A stretch of DNA of 43,464 bases. It comes from Massilia horti (lineage in GTDB: Bacteria; Pseudomonadota; Gammaproteobacteria; Burkholderiales; Burkholderiaceae_D). Shown piece by piece: positions 24,352-32,833 of this stretch. Location of the stretch: NCBI RefSeq assembly GCF_004614195.1, contig NZ_SPUM01000068.1:1-43464 (forward strand). Direction: 5' to 3'. The notes under the pieces were generated by a model. That model saw only the letters and a program-made list of their open reading frames with translations, was not told the origin of the DNA and made no database searches. Both the position numbers and the translations under genes were made by a program. Every line of letters starts with the position of its first letter. Position 1 is the first letter of the stretch.

Positions 24352-24378
24352 TTTACGGCCACGCCCGTAAAAACTTTA
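24352..24378 (-). promoter_or_regulatory. Sigma28 (FliA) promoter of flgM-flgN
   Basis: On the minus strand TAAAGTTT (24378-24371), 11 bp, GCCGTAAA (24359-24352). The -35 and the spacer fit the enterobacterial sigma28 consensus exactly; the -10 differs from GCCGATAA at two positions. It lies about 50 bases upstream of the flgM start and just beyond the flgA stop. Confidence 0.88.
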
Positions 24379-24398
24379 GTGAATCGGATGAATATTGT

Positions 24399-25115
24399 TT
24401 AAAAAGCCACTTCGACCAGCCCACCGGCCCGGGCGGTGCCGCTGACGATCGCCCCCGACGCCGTGCGGGCCTGCACTACCTGGCCTTCACCGGCGTTGCC
24501 GATCGCCCGCGCCTCGCTTGATACCGAAAAGCCCGCGCCCGAGGAAACCAGCCGCACCGTCTGGCCCTGCTGCACCACGGGTCGCGCCTTGAGCGTATCG
24601 AGCCGCAGCGGCGTGCCGGCCGCCAGCGACACGGTGGGGCTGCGGCCGAGCGCCTGCGCGATGTCGGTGACGATGCCGTTTGGCATTGCCGCAATGTCGC
24701 CTTTCACCAGCGTCAGTTGGCCGGCCTCGAGCGGCTGGCCCTGGGCCAAGGACACGGCCGCGGCGACGTAGTCGGCCACCACGCTCACCTGGGCCTGAAT
24801 ATACACGGTCCAGGGGGAAGGCTGGGTGCAGCGAACGCCCACTGTTGTTTTTCCCCACGCGCGCGCGCCCGGCTGCAGGAAGGCTTGCGGGGCGGGGCAG
24901 TTTGCCAGGCTCATGCGCTGGTCGATCGGGCCGACCTGCACGCTCACCTTGCCGGGCAGGCCGGCAGTCTCGGTGGCCAGGAATTGTTCGACGACGGCGC
25001 GCAGCCGCGCGCTGTCCTGGCGCGCTACCTGGGCGCTCGCAGGCGCTTGGGCCAGGACGCTGCCGCCGGCGGCCAGCAGGGCGAACAGGAGCGCAATATG
25101 AAGCGTGGATTTCAT
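24399..25115 (-). CDS. flgA: P-ring assembly chaperone FlgA
   Basis: A periplasmic chaperone that helps FlgI form the P ring. The 238-residue protein has a signal peptide (MKSTLHIALLFALLAAGGSVLAQA), an N-terminal region with the conserved Cys pair (SLANCPAP, VGVRCTQP), and a C-terminal SAF/FlgA domain (AAVSLAQGQPLEAGQLTLVKGDIAAMP to GGLVEVAF). It is divergent from flgB and upstream of flgM on the same strand, so readthrough into flgMN is possible. Confidence 0.94.
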   Translation of the reverse strand: MKSTLHIALLFALLAAGGSVLAQAPASAQVARQDSARLRAVVEQFLATETAGLPGKVSVQVGPIDQRMSLANCPAPQAFLQPGARAWGKTTVGVRCTQPSPWTVYIQAQVSVVADYVAAAVSLAQGQPLEAGQLTLVKGDIAAMPNGIVTDIAQALGRSPTVSLAAGTPLRLDTLKARPVVQQGQTVRLVSSGAGFSVSSEARAIGNAGEGQVVQARTASGAIVSGTARAGGLVEVAF

Positions 25116-25191
25116 GATGCTGCCATCTTAGGCGCGCTTTTGCCATAGTGAAACTAAGAAAAGCCCCGGTTTGGGTGCCCTTATCCTTCGA

Positions 25192-25218
25192 TTGCCCAAT
25201 GTTGCCCAGTCGTATGAT
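25192..25218 (+). promoter_or_regulatory. Possible sigma70-like promoter of the flgB operon
   Basis: TTGCCC, 15 bp, TATGAT in the 140-bp divergent gap between flgA and flgB. The spacing is short. The sequence TTGCCCA is directly repeated (25192 and 25202). An activator-dependent promoter is likely here, but no FlhDC or sigma54 site could be fixed. Confidence 0.3.
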
Positions 25219-25255
25219 CCAAGCTGTCCCAACAAGAATCCTGGCTGGAGGCGCC

Positions 25256-25678
25256 ATGATTGGCAAACTCGACGATTACCTGCGCTTCAACGAATTGGCG
25301 CTGTCGCTGCGCTCGCAACGCCAGGAACTGCTGGCGTCGAACATCGCGAACGCCGATACGCCCAACTACAAGGCGCGCGACATCGATTTCGCCAGCGCCC
25401 TGCAAGGCGCGCTGGCGCGATCAAGCGTCCCCGGCAGCCCGCTTTCCACCACCAGCCCGGCGCATCTCCCCCAGGGTACGCCGGACGGCAACCTGCTACC
25501 CGACGGCACGCCGGTGCTGTACCGCGGCGTGGTCCAGGGCGCGGTCGACGGCAACACGGTCGACATGGACGTCGAGCGCAACCAGTTCGCCGACAACGGC
25601 CTGCGCTACGAAGCGGGCATTTCGATGATCAACCACCAGATCCGCGCCATGCTGGCGGCGATCCAGGGAGGCCAATAA
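25256..25678 (+). CDS. flgB: Proximal rod protein FlgB
   Basis: A rod subunit built onto the MS ring and FliE. The 140-residue protein begins [22 protein letters not shown] and carries the flagellar rod/hook signature [20 protein letters not shown] (about 23-42) and the C-terminal helix [25 protein letters not shown]. The start was fixed by GGAGG eight bases upstream and by family length. First gene of flgBCDEFGHIJ; flgC follows after two bases. Confidence 0.95.
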   Translation: MIGKLDDYLRFNELALSLRSQRQELLASNIANADTPNYKARDIDFASALQGALARSSVPGSPLSTTSPAHLPQGTPDGNLLPDGTPVLYRGVVQGAVDGNTVDMDVERNQFADNGLRYEAGISMINHQIRAMLAAIQGGQ

Positions 25679-25680
25679 TC

Positions 25681-26082
25681 ATGTCGCTGTTTAACATCTT
25701 CAACGTGTCCGGTTCGGCCATGAGCGCCCAGGCGCAGCGCCTGAACACCGTGGCCAGCAACCTGGCCAACGCCGACAGCGCCACCAGCGCCAGCGGCGAA
25801 GCCTACCGCGCCAAGCAGGTGGTGTTCGAGTCCGTGCCGCTGGCCACCGGCGGCACCGCGGTCAAGGTGCAGCAGGTGGTGGAAGACCCGTCGCCGGGCA
25901 AGCAGGTGTACGACCCCAAGCATCCGCTGGCCGATGACAAGGGCTATGTGACGATGCCGAACGTGAACGTGGTGGACGAGATGGTCAACATGCTCTCGGC
26001 CTCGCGCTCGTACCAGACCAACGTCGAGACGATGAACGCAGCCAAGACCATGCTGCTCAAGACCTTGACCATCGGTCAGTAA
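25681..26082 (+). CDS. flgC: Proximal rod protein FlgC
   Basis: A rod subunit next to FlgB. The 133-residue protein has the N-terminal signature [20 protein letters not shown] and the C-terminal signature [20 protein letters not shown] with a terminal helix ([18 protein letters not shown]), as in all rod/hook/filament axial proteins. Length equals the family norm. It is separated from flgD by 14 bases. Confidence 0.96.
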   Translation: MSLFNIFNVSGSAMSAQAQRLNTVASNLANADSATSASGEAYRAKQVVFESVPLATGGTAVKVQQVVEDPSPGKQVYDPKHPLADDKGYVTMPNVNVVDEMVNMLSASRSYQTNVETMNAAKTMLLKTLTIGQ

Positions 26083-26096
26083 CAACAGGAATAAAA

Positions 26097-26804
26097 ATGA
26101 CCGCCGTAAATAACAATCCCTCGACGATCAACGACCTGATGGCGACGATGAACGCCAAGCCGCCTGCCGCGCTGGATAGCGTGTCGGCCGACACCGACAA
26201 GTTCATGACCCTGCTGGTCACCCAGCTGAAGAACCAGGATCCGCTCAACCCGCTCGACAACGCACAGGTGACCAGCCAGTTGGCGCAACTGTCGACCGTG
26301 ACCGGCGTGAACAAGCTGAACGCGACGCTCGAAACGCTCAAGGCCAGTTACCAGAGTTCGGAAGCCATGACCGCGACCAACCTGATCGGCCGCGGCGTGC
26401 TGATCGAGGGTAATTACGCCTACCTGCACGGCGGCCACGCCGTGATGGGCGTCGAGCTGGCATCGGCGGCCGACAACGTGCAGGTCATCATCACCGACCC
26501 GAAGACCGGCAAGGACGTGGAGACGATCGAGCTCGGCGCGCAGCAGGCCGGCACGGTGCCGCTGGCGTGGGACGGTACGCCCGATCCGGACAACCTGGAC
26601 AGCGAAGGCAAGCCGGTCACCCTGGCCGACGGCCAATACACGTTCCGCGTGGTCGCCACGCGCGGCGGCCAGCAACTGAACGATGCCAAGGGCTTGTCGC
26701 TGGACAGTGTGGCCAGCGTGACCACCGGCGGCAGCAACGGCGTCAAACTCAATCTCGGCATCAAGGGCCCGATCGCGCTGGCCGACATCAAGCAAGTCCT
26801 GTAA
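26097..26804 (+). CDS. flgD: Hook-capping protein FlgD
   Basis: The scaffold at the growing hook tip that lets FlgE polymerise and is removed later. The 235-residue protein has the conserved N-terminal motif DTDKFMTLLVTQLKNQDPLNPLDNAQVTSQLAQLSTVTG (about 32-70), needed for hook assembly, followed by FlgD Ig-like and tudor-like domains (LIGRGVLIEG, AGTVPLAWDG, GQYTFRVVA). It lies between flgC and flgE, 29 bases before the latter. Confidence 0.95.
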   Translation: MTAVNNNPSTINDLMATMNAKPPAALDSVSADTDKFMTLLVTQLKNQDPLNPLDNAQVTSQLAQLSTVTGVNKLNATLETLKASYQSSEAMTATNLIGRGVLIEGNYAYLHGGHAVMGVELASAADNVQVIITDPKTGKDVETIELGAQQAGTVPLAWDGTPDPDNLDSEGKPVTLADGQYTFRVVATRGGQQLNDAKGLSLDSVASVTTGGSNGVKLNLGIKGPIALADIKQVL

Positions 26805-26833
26805 GGGCGTCTACCAATTCTTAGGAGAACAGC

Positions 26834-28360
26834 ATGTCTTTTCAACAAGGGCTCTCCGGCCTGAACGGCGCGGCGAAATCGCTGGATGTGATCGGCAATA
26901 ACATCGCCAACGCCAGCACCGTCGGCTTCAAGGGCGGCCAGGCGCAGTTCGCGGACGTCTATGCCAGTTCGCTCAACGGTGCCGGCGGCCTTTCCGCGGG
27001 CATCGGCACCAAGGTGACGAACATCGCCCAGCAGTTCAGCCAGGGCAACCTGGAAACGTCGAACAATCCGCTGGACATCGCCATCAACGGCGCCGGCTTC
27101 TTCCGTACCGACCTGTCGGGCCTGGCGCAATACTCGCGCAACGGCCAGTTCTCTCTAGACAAGGACGGTTACATGGTCAACGCCCAGGGCGCCAAGCTGA
27201 CCGGCTACGGCATCGGTCCGACCGGCCAGGTGCTGGCCGGCGCCCCGATCCCGCTGCAGATCAACACCGCCGACCTCAAGCCGGTGCCGACCTCCAAGAT
27301 CGACACCAGCATGAACCTGAACTCGAGCAGCGCGGTCCCGCAAAACATCCCGTTCGACGCGACCGACCCCACCACCTATAACAAGCAGGTGCCGATCGAC
27401 GTCTACGACACGCTGGGCAATGCGCACGTGATGTCGCTGTACTACGTGAAAACCGGCGCCGGGAATTGGGACGTGTACGTATCCAGCGACGGCGTCGAGA
27501 TCACCAACCAGGCGGTGGCCGCGTCCGCGCAGGCCAACGCGGCCGCTGTCACCGCGCGCGACGCCTGGACTGCCGCCACCAAGGCGGTGCCGGCCAACCC
27601 GGGAGCGGTGGCCACTGCATTGGCCAACTACGCGACCGCGGCATCGGCCGCGGTGGTGGCTGCGGCCCAGGCCGCCGGCGCAAGTCCCGCCACCGTGACC
27701 GCGATCGGCAACGCCGCCACCAGCGCGGGCAACACGGCCGGCTACACCCCGGCGGACGTGGACAAGGCGATTTCGGGGGCGGTCAAGGTGCCGGCGATAT
27801 CGGTGGGCCACCTGAACTTCGACAGCAACGGCGCGCTGTCCGCGACCCTGATGTCGCCGCAGACGCTGCCGCTGACCTTCAACTTCCCGATCTATCCGCC
27901 GACCGGCGCGAACCCGAGCCAGTCGATCAGCCTGAACTTCACCGGGACCACGCAATACGGCGCCGACACCAGCGAGAAGAAGACCACCCAGGACGGCTAC
28001 ACGGCGGGGCACCTGATGCGCTTCGCGGCGGGACCGGACGGCGTCATCCTCGGCCAGTACAGCAACGGCAAGGCGCAGCCGCTGGGGCAGATCGTGCTGG
28101 TGAACTTTTCCAACCCGAACGGGCTGGAGCCGCTCGGGAACAACGCCTGGGCCGAAACCTCGACCTCGGGCTTGCCGCTGGTCGGCACCCCCAACTCGGG
28201 CGGGTTGGGCGTGCTGCAATCGTCGGCGGTGGAAGCCTCCAACGTCGACCTGACCGCGGAACTGGTGAACATGATCACCGCGCAGCGCGTGTACCAGGCC
28301 AATGCGCAGACCATCAAGACCCAGGACTCGGTGCTGCAGACGCTGGTGAACATGCGTTAA
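26834..28360 (+). CDS. flgE: Flagellar hook protein FlgE with an Ala-rich insertion
   Basis: Subunit of the hook, the universal joint. The 508-residue protein has the N-terminal signature MSFQQGLSGLNGAAKSLDVIGNNIANASTVGFKG, D1/D2 sequence, and the C-terminal signature NVDLTAELVNMITAQRVYQANAQTIKTQDSVLQTLVNM. It is about 100 residues longer than typical FlgE. The excess is a stretch at about 223-318 in which roughly four residues in ten are Ala, between WDVYVSSDGVEITN and VGHLNFDSNGALS. That position would place it in an outer domain of the hook. AGGAGAAC precedes the ATG. A repeat copy lies between it and flgF. Confidence 0.95.
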   Translation: MSFQQGLSGLNGAAKSLDVIGNNIANASTVGFKGGQAQFADVYASSLNGAGGLSAGIGTKVTNIAQQFSQGNLETSNNPLDIAINGAGFFRTDLSGLAQYSRNGQFSLDKDGYMVNAQGAKLTGYGIGPTGQVLAGAPIPLQINTADLKPVPTSKIDTSMNLNSSSAVPQNIPFDATDPTTYNKQVPIDVYDTLGNAHVMSLYYVKTGAGNWDVYVSSDGVEITNQAVAASAQANAAAVTARDAWTAATKAVPANPGAVATALANYATAASAAVVAAAQAAGASPATVTAIGNAATSAGNTAGYTPADVDKAISGAVKVPAISVGHLNFDSNGALSATLMSPQTLPLTFNFPIYPPTGANPSQSISLNFTGTTQYGADTSEKKTTQDGYTAGHLMRFAAGPDGVILGQYSNGKAQPLGQIVLVNFSNPNGLEPLGNNAWAETSTSGLPLVGTPNSGGLGVLQSSAVEASNVDLTAELVNMITAQRVYQANAQTIKTQDSVLQTLVNMR

Positions 28361-28383
28361 TGGGGCAGGTTGAGATGATTCTC

Positions 28384-28489
28384 CGTAGGGTGCGCACCTG
28401 TGCGCACGCGGTCACCGCATGCTCACTTGCGGCTGACGCTTCACTACGCTACGTTCGCGAACCGCGTGCGCACAGGTGCGCACCCTACG
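28384..28489. repeat. Two-arm interspersed palindrome inside the flg operon, abutting flgF
   Basis: A 106-bp element with perfect 29-bp inverted arms and the same loop type as the copy at 10206. It begins 23 bases after the flgE stop and ends nine bases before the flgF ATG, so its right arm borders the flgF ribosome site. Confidence 0.93.
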
Positions 28490-28498
28490 GGAAATGAC

Positions 28499-29239
28499 AT
28501 GGATCGGTTGATTTACACCGCCGCGAGCGGCGCAAAGCATATCCTGGAGCAGCAGGCGACGACCTCGAACAATCTCGCCAACGTCAGCACCACCGGCTTT
28601 CGCGCCCAGATCGATACCTTCCGCGCCGTGCCGGTGCAAAGCGAGGGCCTGCCCACGCGCACCTTCGTTGTCGATAACACCGTCGGCGCCGATTTTTCCC
28701 AGGGCCCGCTGCAGATCACCGGCCGCGACCTGGACGTGGCGATCAAGGGCAAGGGCTGGTTGGCGCTGCAGCTGCCCGACGGGACCGAGGCCTACACCCG
28801 CAACGGCGCCTTGCAAATGAACCCGAACGGCCTGCTGCAATCGGCGGCGGGCTTGACCATCCAGGGCGAGGGCGGTCCGATCAGCATCCCGCCCGACGTC
28901 ACCGTGTCGATCGGCGCCGATGGCACCGTCTCGACCATCGCCACCACCACGCCGCCCGGCCCGGCCACCGTGCTCGGGCGCCTCAAGCTGGTCAATCCGC
29001 AGGAGGCCGATATGGTGCGCGGCGACGACGGCCTGTTTCGCATGAAGGACGGCAGCGCGGCGCCCGCCGACCCGCTCGTGTCCGTGGCGCATGGCACCCT
29101 CGAGGGCAGCAACGTCTCGGCCGTCGATTCGATGGTGACGATGATTAACCTGGCGCGTTCGTTCGAGACCCAAATGAGCCTGCTGAAGAACGCCGAGAAT
29201 AACGCCGCAAAAGCCACCCAGATCCTTGCTTTGACTTGA
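28499..29239 (+). CDS. flgF: Proximal rod protein FlgF
   Basis: A rod subunit between FlgC and FlgG. The 246-residue protein begins [37 protein letters not shown], the FlgF N-terminal signature, and ends with [35 protein letters not shown]. An in-frame ATG at 28400 would add 33 residues translated from the repeat element; I reject it. The ribosome site is weak (GGGAA just after the repeat), so its translation may depend on repeat structure or on coupling. Confidence 0.95.
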   Translation: MDRLIYTAASGAKHILEQQATTSNNLANVSTTGFRAQIDTFRAVPVQSEGLPTRTFVVDNTVGADFSQGPLQITGRDLDVAIKGKGWLALQLPDGTEAYTRNGALQMNPNGLLQSAAGLTIQGEGGPISIPPDVTVSIGADGTVSTIATTTPPGPATVLGRLKLVNPQEADMVRGDDGLFRMKDGSAAPADPLVSVAHGTLEGSNVSAVDSMVTMINLARSFETQMSLLKNAENNAAKATQILALT

Positions 29240-29303
29240 GTGTTGCTCCTGCATAATTTATTTGTCGTGGCGGGTTTTGTCTGCCGCCCAAAAGGAGAAC
29301 CTC

Positions 29304-30086
29304 ATGATCCGTTCGCTGTTCATTGCCAAGACCGGCCTCGAAGCGCAGCAGACCAACCTCGACGTTATCACCAACAATCTCTCCAACGTCAGCACCAACG
29401 GTTTCAAGAAATCGCGCGCGGTGTTCGAGGACCTGCTGTACCAGAACATCCGCCAGCCCGGCGCCCAGTCCTCGCAGCAGACCAACCTGCCATCGGGCCT
29501 GCAGATCGGCACTGGCGTGCACGCCGTCGCCACCGAGCGCATTTTCACCCAGGGTAACCCGCAGTCGACCGGCAACTCGAAGGACGTGATGGTCAACGGC
29601 TCCGGCTTTTTCCAGGTGCTGCTGCCGGACGGCTCCACCGCCTACACCCGTGACGGCTCGTTCCAGACCGATTCCAACGGCCAGCTCGTCACTTCGAGCG
29701 GCTACGTGGTGCAGCCGGCGATCACGGTGCCGTCCAACGCCCTGGAGCTGGCGGTCGGCCGCGATGGCACGGTCTCGGTCAAGCTGCCGGGCTCGGTGGT
29801 CATGACCCAGATCGGCACGCTGCAGCTGTCAACCTTCGTGAACCCCGCAGGCCTGGAGTCGCTTGGCGAGAACCTGTACATGGAATCTTCCGCTTCCGGC
29901 GCGGCGACCACCAACACGCCGGGCACCAACGGCGCCGGCATCCTGATGCAGGGGTATGTCGAGACCTCGAACGTGAACGTGGTCGAGGAGATGGTCAACA
30001 TGATCCAGACCCAGCGCGCTTACGAAATCAACAGCAAGGCCATCGCCACGTCCGACCAGATGCTGCAAAAGCTGTCCCAGTTATGA
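29304..30086 (+). CDS. flgG: Distal rod protein FlgG
   Basis: Subunit of the distal rod that crosses the P and L rings. The 260-residue protein, the standard length, begins [47 protein letters not shown] and ends with the C-terminal signature [49 protein letters not shown] precedes the ATG, a much stronger site than that of flgF. Its stop overlaps the flgH start (ATGA). Confidence 0.97.
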   Translation: MIRSLFIAKTGLEAQQTNLDVITNNLSNVSTNGFKKSRAVFEDLLYQNIRQPGAQSSQQTNLPSGLQIGTGVHAVATERIFTQGNPQSTGNSKDVMVNGSGFFQVLLPDGSTAYTRDGSFQTDSNGQLVTSSGYVVQPAITVPSNALELAVGRDGTVSVKLPGSVVMTQIGTLQLSTFVNPAGLESLGENLYMESSASGAATTNTPGTNGAGILMQGYVETSNVNVVEEMVNMIQTQRAYEINSKAIATSDQMLQKLSQL

Positions 30087-30730
30087 AACGCCTGACCCTC
30101 ATCGCGCTCTTCGCGCTGGCTGGCTGCTCCACGGTTCCCAGCTCGATCGTGCAGCGCCCGACCAGCGCGCGCCCGATGCTGGCCGATGCCGGCACGCCGA
30201 GCGATGGCGCGATCTACAACGCCGGCACGTTCCGGCCCATGTTCGAAGACAACCGCGCGCGCCACATCGGCGACATGCTGATCATTAACATCGTCGAAAA
30301 GACGGCGGCCGTGAAGGCGGGCGCCAGCTCGGGCAACAAGACCGGCAGCGTCAGCTTCGGCACGCCGGGGGGCATATTGCAGGGCCGCCTGGGCAGCACG
30401 GTGTCGGCCAACGCCGCCACCAAGTTCGCCGACGGCGACAACCAGAGCGCGTCGAACACCTTCACCGGCCAGATGGGCGTGACGGTCAGCGAAGTGCTCC
30501 CGAACGGGAACCTGATCGTGGTCGGCGAAAAGCAGGTCGCGATGAACAAGGGCGTCGAATTCATCCGCTTTTCGGGCATGATCAGCCCGGACACCATCCA
30601 GCCCGGGAACATCGTGCAGTCGACCCAGGTGGCCGACGCGCGCGTCGAATACCGCACCAGCAGCCAGATCGACCGCGCCGAGCTCAATTCGATGATGTCG
30701 CGCTTCTTCCAGTCGCTGCTGCCGTTCTGA
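30083..30730 (+). CDS. flgH: L-ring lipoprotein FlgH
   Basis: An outer-membrane lipoprotein forming the L ring. The 215-residue protein has a lipoprotein signal peptide ending LAGC (Cys15). The FlgH domain includes [53 protein letters not shown] and the C-terminal [19 protein letters not shown]. It overlaps flgG by four bases and precedes flgI by eight. Confidence 0.96.
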   Translation: MKRLTLIALFALAGCSTVPSSIVQRPTSARPMLADAGTPSDGAIYNAGTFRPMFEDNRARHIGDMLIINIVEKTAAVKAGASSGNKTGSVSFGTPGGILQGRLGSTVSANAATKFADGDNQSASNTFTGQMGVTVSEVLPNGNLIVVGEKQVAMNKGVEFIRFSGMISPDTIQPGNIVQSTQVADARVEYRTSSQIDRAELNSMMSRFFQSLLPF

Positions 30731-30738
30731 GATCGACC

Positions 30739-31848
30739 ATGCGCACCAAGTTCTCCCTGTTGTTCCTCGCCTGGCTGCTCCTGGCCGGCGTGGCGCCGTT
30801 CGCGCAGGCGGAGCGCCTGAAGGACCTCGCCAGCATTGGCGGCGTGCGCCAGAACCAGCTGTCCGGCTACGGCATCGTGGTTGGCCTGGACGGCACTGGC
30901 GACCAGACCACCCAGACTCCGTTCACCGTGCAGTCGATCATGTCGATGCTGCGCCAGAAGGGCGTCAACCTGCCGGCCGGCACCCAGCTGCAGCTCAAGA
31001 ACGTGGCCGCGGTGATGGTCACCGCTTCGCTGCCGGCGTTCGCGCAGCCGGGCCAGACGATCGACGTGACTGTTTCGTCGATGGGCAATGCCAAGAGCCT
31101 GCGCGGCGGCACGCTGCTCATGACGCCGCTGCAGGGCGCGGACGGCCAGGTGTATGCGATGGCGCAGGGGAACGTGCTGGTCGGCGGCGCCGGCGCCGGC
31201 GCGGGCGGCGCGCAGGTGCAGGTCAACCAGTTGGCGGTGGGGCGCATCTCGGCCGGGGCCACGGTCGAGCGCGAGGTCGCATCCAACCTGGGCGCGGACA
31301 ACCAGATTCGCCTGGAACTGAACACCACCGACTTCGCCACCGCCGCACGCGTGGTCGAGGCCATCAACGACAAGTTCGGCCCGGGCATCGCGACCGCGCT
31401 CGACGGCCGCGTGATCCGCGTGCGCACGCCGTCCTCGAGCGACCAGCGGGTGGCCTTCCTCGGCATTCTCGAAGGGCTCGAAGTGAGCCCGGCACAGGCC
31501 GCGGCCAAGGTGATCCTGAACGCGCGCACCGGCTCGGTGGTGATGAACCAGGCGGTCTCGCTCGAAACCTGCGCGATCTCGCATGGCAACCTGTCGGTCA
31601 CGATCGGCGCCGACACCCAGGTCAGCCAGCCGGCGCCTGGCAGCCGCGGCGCGACCGTGGTCACCCAGAACCCGACGGTGGAACTGAAGAAGGACCCGGG
31701 CAAGGTGGTGCTGGTCAAGGGCGGCGCTTCGCTGGCCGAAGTGGTCAAGGCGATGAACGCGATCGGGGCCACGCCGCAGGACCTGCTGGCGATCCTGCAG
31801 GCGCTCAAGGCCGCCGGTTCGCTGCGCGCCGAACTCGAGATCATTTGA
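30739..31848 (+). CDS. flgI: P-ring protein FlgI
   Basis: A periplasmic protein forming the P ring around the rod. The 369-residue protein has a signal peptide (MRTKFSLLFLAWLLLAGVAPFAQA) followed by the conserved start of the mature protein (ERLKDLASIGGVRQNQLSGYGIVVGLDGTGDQ). Further family stretches are MSSMGNAKSLRGGTLLMTPL and ALKAAGSLRAELEII at the end. FlgA is its chaperone. It lies ten bases from flgJ. Confidence 0.97.
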   Translation: MRTKFSLLFLAWLLLAGVAPFAQAERLKDLASIGGVRQNQLSGYGIVVGLDGTGDQTTQTPFTVQSIMSMLRQKGVNLPAGTQLQLKNVAAVMVTASLPAFAQPGQTIDVTVSSMGNAKSLRGGTLLMTPLQGADGQVYAMAQGNVLVGGAGAGAGGAQVQVNQLAVGRISAGATVEREVASNLGADNQIRLELNTTDFATAARVVEAINDKFGPGIATALDGRVIRVRTPSSSDQRVAFLGILEGLEVSPAQAAAKVILNARTGSVVMNQAVSLETCAISHGNLSVTIGADTQVSQPAPGSRGATVVTQNPTVELKKDPGKVVLVKGGASLAEVVKAMNAIGATPQDLLAILQALKAAGSLRAELEII

Positions 31849-31857
31849 GGTGGCTAG

Positions 31858-32751
31858 ATGATTTCGAACGGTTCTGACCTCTCCGGCAAACTGGCGCTCG
31901 ATACCAAGAGCCTGGGCGACCTGAAGCAATCGGCCAAGGACGGCTCGCCCGAAGCCCTGCGCGGCGCGGCCACCCAGTTCGAGGCGATGTTCATCAACAT
32001 GATGATGAAGTCGATGCGCGAGGCCACGCCGCAGGAGGGCATGCTGGACAACCAGCAGACCAAAACGTTTACGACCATGCTCGACCAGCAGATGAGCCAG
32101 AACCTGGCCAAACGCGGCATTGGTCTTGCCGACATGCTGGTGCGCCAGATGACGGCGCAAAGCGTGAACGCGCAGGCGCTGGCGATCGGCGGCGGGCAGC
32201 AGGAAGGCGCAACGCCGGCCGCGCTGGACGCGGCGGCAAAGTTGAATACAACAGGCGGGGCCAAGGCGCCAGCGGCGGGAGCCGGGCACCAGGCGCCGCA
32301 CGTGCGCTCGTTCCAGGAAAAGCTGGCGTCGCATGCCGAGGAGGCCGAGCGTGCCACCGGCGTGCCGGCCAAGTTCATGCTGGGCCAGGCGGCGCTGGAG
32401 ACCGGATGGGGCAAGCGCGTGATCCGCAATTCCGACGGCAGCACCAGTCACAACCTGTTCGGCATCAAGGCCGGGCCGGGCTGGAAGGGCAAGGTGGCCA
32501 CCGCGGTCACCACCGAATACGTGAACGGCAAGCCGCACCAGCGGGTCGAGAAGTTCCGTGCGTACGATTCGTATGCGGACGCGTTCAAGGATTACGCCAG
32601 GATGCTCAGCACGAACCCGCGCTACGAGAAGGTGCTGGCGCACGGCGGCGACGCGGCCACCTTCGCCCACGGCCTGCAGCGCGCGGGCTATGCGACCGAC
32701 CCGCACTACGCCGTCAAGCTGGCCAAGATCATCAAGCATTCGCTGGTATGA
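31858..32751 (+). CDS. flgJ: Rod-cap and peptidoglycan hydrolase FlgJ
   Basis: It caps the growing rod and opens the murein layer. The 297-residue protein is the two-domain type: an N-terminal rod-binding domain (AATQFEAMFINMMMKSMREATPQEGML, residues about 40-105), an Ala-rich linker, and a C-terminal glucosaminidase-type domain from about 150 with the likely catalytic Glu181 in GQAALETGWGKRVI and the NLFGIKAG motif. It ends the flgB-flgJ series; a sigma28 promoter for flgKL follows. Confidence 0.95.
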   Translation: MISNGSDLSGKLALDTKSLGDLKQSAKDGSPEALRGAATQFEAMFINMMMKSMREATPQEGMLDNQQTKTFTTMLDQQMSQNLAKRGIGLADMLVRQMTAQSVNAQALAIGGGQQEGATPAALDAAAKLNTTGGAKAPAAGAGHQAPHVRSFQEKLASHAEEAERATGVPAKFMLGQAALETGWGKRVIRNSDGSTSHNLFGIKAGPGWKGKVATAVTTEYVNGKPHQRVEKFRAYDSYADAFKDYARMLSTNPRYEKVLAHGGDAATFAHGLQRAGYATDPHYAVKLAKIIKHSLV

Positions 32752-32780
32752 AGGGGACAGCGTGTTGCAAGTTTGACCAA

Positions 32781-32807
32781 TCAAGTTTTGGACGGTTTTG
32801 CCGTAAA
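32781..32807 (+). promoter_or_regulatory. Sigma28 (FliA) promoter of flgK-flgL
   Basis: TCAAGTTT, 11 bp, GCCGTAAA in the 82-bp gap between flgJ and flgK, 27 bases upstream of the flgK ATG. The -10 is identical to that of the flgM promoter and the spacing is the same, so the two sites support each other. It marks flgKL as late genes. Confidence 0.87.
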
Positions 32808-32833
32808 TAGCATAGATAACGGAAAGAGTTACC

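Noticed and set aside
28400..28498. Upstream extension of flgF from ATG 28400
   Set aside because: The extra residues are translated from the interspersed repeat, which is open in several frames. The FlgF N-terminal signature begins at 28499.
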